Origin: an uncultured bacterium
GTDB taxonomy: Bacteria > Verrucomicrobiota > Kiritimatiellia > CAIKKV01 > CAITUY01
Length of the DNA stretch: 7,936 nt
Reading direction: 5' to 3'
NCBI GenBank assembly: GCA_903934155.1
Contig: CAIZMS010000408.1
Span: 1 to 7,936 of the forward strand
Each line of letters starts with the position of its first letter. The first letter of the stretch is position 1. The notes beneath the pieces were generated by a model. The model searched no databases. It saw only the letters and a program-made list of their open reading frames with translations, and had not been told where the DNA came from. The position numbers and the translations under genes were made by a program. This document shows positions 7,104 to 7,936 of the stretch, one piece after another.

Positions 7104-7167
7104 CCCGAACATGTGCTGCTCTTGGTCGGCGAGCTTGCGAGCCGTACCGAGCAGCGGCTGGTTCTGC
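7104..7167 (-). repeat. Candidate attC recombination site (64 bp) after the antitoxin gene
   Basis: On the minus strand the site runs from GCAGAAC to GTTCGGG. The outer boxes pair as GAAC/GTTC, followed by unpaired spacers of 5 nt (CAGCC) and 4 nt (ACAT). A perfect 7-bp inner stem follows (GCTGCTC/GAGCAGC; plus-strand positions 7115-7121 and 7149-7155). Two bulged bases (7122-7123), a further GGT/ACC pairing and a GGC/GCC pairing follow around the apex. This layout (outer box, spacer, inner box with extrahelical bases, variable apex) is that of integron attC sites. It begins 3 nt after the antitoxin stop, and no T-run follows, so it is not an ordinary terminator. The boxes keep AAC/GTT but not the full RYYYAAC/GTTRRRY consensus. 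A regulatory hairpin or a REP-like repeat are alternatives. Confidence 0.5.
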
Positions 7168-7170
7168 AAA

Positions 7171-7443
7171 TCATCCAGCCTTTTCAATCAAGCGGCCATT
7201 GATGTATTTGTGCAGGATGCTGGAAATGAATGTTTGGTAAGGCAGCCCCTCATGGACGGCCGTCTTCTGAAAACGAATCAGGTCGCGTTCGGCCATCCGA
7301 ATATTGACGCGCTTATCCTTCCGGAGGGTGGCGCGTGCCGCATCGCGGTAACGAACCGCTTCGCGTGTAAAGTTTGGGATGCGCTTCCATTCCCCTTTCT
7401 CGACGGAATCAAGCAGTCCCTTTTCTTCCTGTGTCAGCTTCAT
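7171..7443 (-). CDS. CopG/ribbon-helix-helix antitoxin, 90 aa
   Basis: This is the antitoxin of a type II toxin-antitoxin pair. It should bind and neutralise the upstream toxin and repress the operon by binding DNA as a dimer. The C-terminal half has the ribbon-helix-helix pattern: strand KRVNIRM (44-50), helix from about 52 to 64, turn at HEGLPYQ, then a second helix TFISSILHKYING (71-83). This form resembles CopG-type antitoxins paired with BrnT-like toxins. The N-terminal part (1-40) is charged and probably contacts the toxin. Its ATG follows the toxin stop by one base and has a strong Shine-Dalgarno sequence, GGGAGGGG (7450-7457), inside the last toxin codons. That would help keep antitoxin in excess. 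Its stop lies 3 nt before the candidate attC site. The family name is from recognition, not a search. Confidence 0.85.
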   Translation of the reverse strand: MKLTQEEKGLLDSVEKGEWKRIPNFTREAVRYRDAARATLRKDKRVNIRMAERDLIRFQKTAVHEGLPYQTFISSILHKYINGRLIEKAG

Positions 7444-7444
7444 A

Positions 7445-7720
7445 TTATTCCCCTCCCAAGTATTGTTTTGTCATTTTACGACTTGGAATGATGGTCTTTA
7501 GGAAGATCATCTCGTCATTCTCCACGAATGGCACGAGGTAGGCGTACCCTTCCACATTCACAATGAAAATCTTCTGCCCAGGGTATTGTTGCTGATTGGG
7601 GTGCTCGATTGTGTCAAGCAAGCCTCCCTGCGATAGATGGAAGACAATATCCTCAAAAGTGACACCACGTTCCCGTTGCAGCCATTCGTTCTTTTCATCA
7701 TTCCAATCGTATGGCTTCAT
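7445..7720 (-). CDS. BrnT-like (DUF497) type II toxin, 91 aa
   Basis: This is the probable toxin of the pair. Studied BrnT proteins have an RNase-like RelE fold and inhibit translation by RNA cleavage. Visible family features are the N-terminal YDWNDEKN (4-11), the GVTFEDI helix (19-25), the central strands PGQKIFIV (47-54) and YAYLVPFV (59-66), and the C-terminal IIPSRKMTKQYL (77-88). The last matches the position of the RIISAR...Y ending of classical BrnT. It precedes the antitoxin gene, the order seen in brnTA loci. The ATG at 7720 has almost no Shine-Dalgarno sequence and falls at the predicted transcription start, so the message may be leaderless and poorly translated. The subfamily differs enough from classical BrnT that catalytic residues cannot be assigned here. 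Confidence 0.82.
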   Translation of the reverse strand: MKPYDWNDEKNEWLQRERGVTFEDIVFHLSQGGLLDTIEHPNQQQYPGQKIFIVNVEGYAYLVPFVENDEMIFLKTIIPSRKMTKQYLGGE

Positions 7721-7726
7721 GATCCG

Positions 7727-7755
7727 AATGTATCACAGTGTGTGCATTATGGCAA
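7727..7755 (-). promoter_or_regulatory. Sigma-70-type promoter of the toxin-antitoxin operon
   Basis: On the minus strand, TTGCCA (7755-7750, five of six to the -35 consensus) is followed by an exact 17-bp spacer and TACATT (7732-7727, four of six to the -10 consensus). A TG one base before the -10 makes it an extended -10. With a 6-nt discriminator the transcription start would be the A of the toxin ATG. The spacer contains a short palindrome, CACA-C-TGTG, next to the -10. It is a plausible ribbon-helix-helix operator for autorepression, but that is inference. Confidence 0.6.
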
Positions 7756-7792
7756 CAGGCCTCTTGAAATCATTCATCTGATCATTTCTCTT

Positions 7793-7849
7793 GCAGAACG
7801 CCGCCAATCAGGCGCGCTGTAAAGCGTCGCGTGAATTGGCTGGTTCGCC
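7793..7849 (-). repeat. Candidate attC recombination site (57 bp) before the toxin operon
   Basis: On the minus strand the site runs from GGCGAAC to GTTCTGC. The outer boxes pair as GAAC/GTTC, with short spacers (2 and 3 nt). The inner stem, in plus-strand positions, is GCCAAT 7803-7808 with ATTGGC 7835-7840, then CA/TG with one bulged base (7834), then CGCG/CGCG with a two-base bulge (7811-7812), and an 11-nt apex. It shares the 9-mer GAACCAGCC with the other candidate site but not the inner stem sequence, which is how different attC sites usually compare. It begins 6 nt after the stop of the gene at the window edge. No T-run follows it. The full attC core consensus is not met. Confidence 0.47.
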
Positions 7850-7855
7850 GATTTG

Positions 7856-7936
7856 TTAGGATGCTTTTCTCATTTCTTCCCGAACGACTTTGCGGAGAAT
7901 CTTTTCAAGGGATTCATCCTGATGCTCAGTGAATGA
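7856..7936 (-). CDS. C-terminal end of an unidentified protein (runs off the window)
   Basis: Only the last 26 codons and the TAA stop lie in the window. The frame is open to the edge. The visible residues are charged and strongly helix-prone, including SLEKILRKVVREEMRKAS at the very end. The fragment is too short for a family call. Support for it being real comes from its uninterrupted frame and from its stop lying 6 nt before a candidate attC site, the same arrangement as the antitoxin gene at the next site. If the cassette reading is right, this is the gene of the preceding cassette. It could also be a chance open frame. Confidence 0.42.
   Translation of the reverse strand, partial: SFTEHQDESLEKILRKVVREEMRKAS

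Larger units (their letters stand above)
7110..7798 (-). mobile_element. Candidate integron gene cassette (689 bp) carrying a toxin-antitoxin pair
   Basis: The unit is bounded by the predicted G/TT cut points of two attC-like hairpins. It contains a promoter, the toxin, the antitoxin and the downstream hairpin. The first cassette bases on the minus strand, TTCTGC, restore GTTCTGC on circularisation. That is perfectly complementary to the 5' box GCAGAAC of its own downstream hairpin, and the match extends to 9 bp (TTGCAGAAC/GTTCTGCAA). Such self-matching is expected of a cassette excised by an integron integrase. Genes on both sides of the upstream hairpin run the same way and end at a hairpin. 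The region is AT-richer than the core genes. No integrase or attI is visible, so mobility is inference. A non-mobile TA operon between two chance hairpins is the main alternative. Confidence 0.48.

Noticed and set aside
7104..7167. Hairpin as a rho-independent terminator of the toxin-antitoxin operon
   Set aside because: No T-run follows on the minus strand (the next bases are GGGAAAACG), and the stem is interrupted by spacers and bulges.
6904..7491. Plus-strand open frame of 195 codons across the membrane protein, hairpin and antitoxin
   Set aside because: It crosses two convincing minus-strand genes and a structured intergenic site, with no coherent domain.
7104..7849. Insertion sequence or MITE with the 9-bp inverted repeats as termini
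   Set aside because: There is no transposase and no target-site duplication outside the repeats. The repeats lie inside larger hairpins that continue past them, which fits attC better than transposon ends.
7104..7881. Repeated TTCCCGAAC (plus strand, near 7102-7110 and 7873-7881)
   Set aside because: One copy is inside coding sequence of the edge gene without hairpin context. It is probably coincidence, so I did not call it a repeat.

Overview
This is the end of a bacterial contig, most likely from a metagenome or draft assembly. The first 54 bases are an Illumina P7/TruSeq index adapter and not genomic DNA, so the biology begins at base 55. The host looks like a Gram-negative-type bacterium: it has a lipobox lipoprotein and a cobalamin-dependent MetH with a reactivation domain. 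Its isoleucyl-tRNA synthetase is of the eukaryote-like (type 2) kind. The core genes are GC-rich and tightly packed. A PVC-group affiliation (Verrucomicrobiota, Kiritimatiellota or similar) is only a guess, because no marker in the window fixes the phylum.

Layout, left half: the 3' half of ileS (+, 55-1677) converges with a two-gene minus-strand operon, metH (1862-5263) followed by a 57-residue rubredoxin (1682-1855). The rubredoxin starts 6 nt after the metH stop. CinA/PncC (+, 5347-6588) is divergent from metH across an 83-bp gap. It converges, 3 nt apart, with a minus-strand pair: a two-helix membrane protein (6834-7070) whose stop overlaps the start of a small lipoprotein (6592-6837).

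Layout, right end (about 7100-7936): this accessory stretch is AT-richer, and all of its genes run on the minus strand. A BrnT-like toxin and CopG/RHH antitoxin pair (7720 down to 7171) has its own strong promoter. It lies between two imperfect hairpins of 57 and 64 bp that resemble integron attC sites: outer AAC/GTT boxes, unpaired spacers, an inner stem with bulged bases, and no T-run. Each hairpin begins 3-6 nt after a stop codon. The first bases after the upstream hairpin's recombination point are perfectly complementary to the 5' box of the downstream hairpin, which is what an excisable gene cassette predicts. I read 7110-7798 as a candidate toxin-antitoxin gene cassette at the distal end of a chromosomal integron or of an attC cluster without an integrase. 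No integrase is visible, and the core boxes deviate from the usual consensus.

How the genes work together: metH and the rubredoxin form one transcription unit, which suggests a possible electron-transfer link to cobalamin handling. The rubredoxin lacks both conserved knuckle glycines. The toxin-antitoxin pair would stabilise the cassette array. The other genes (ileS, cinA) are ordinary housekeeping genes.
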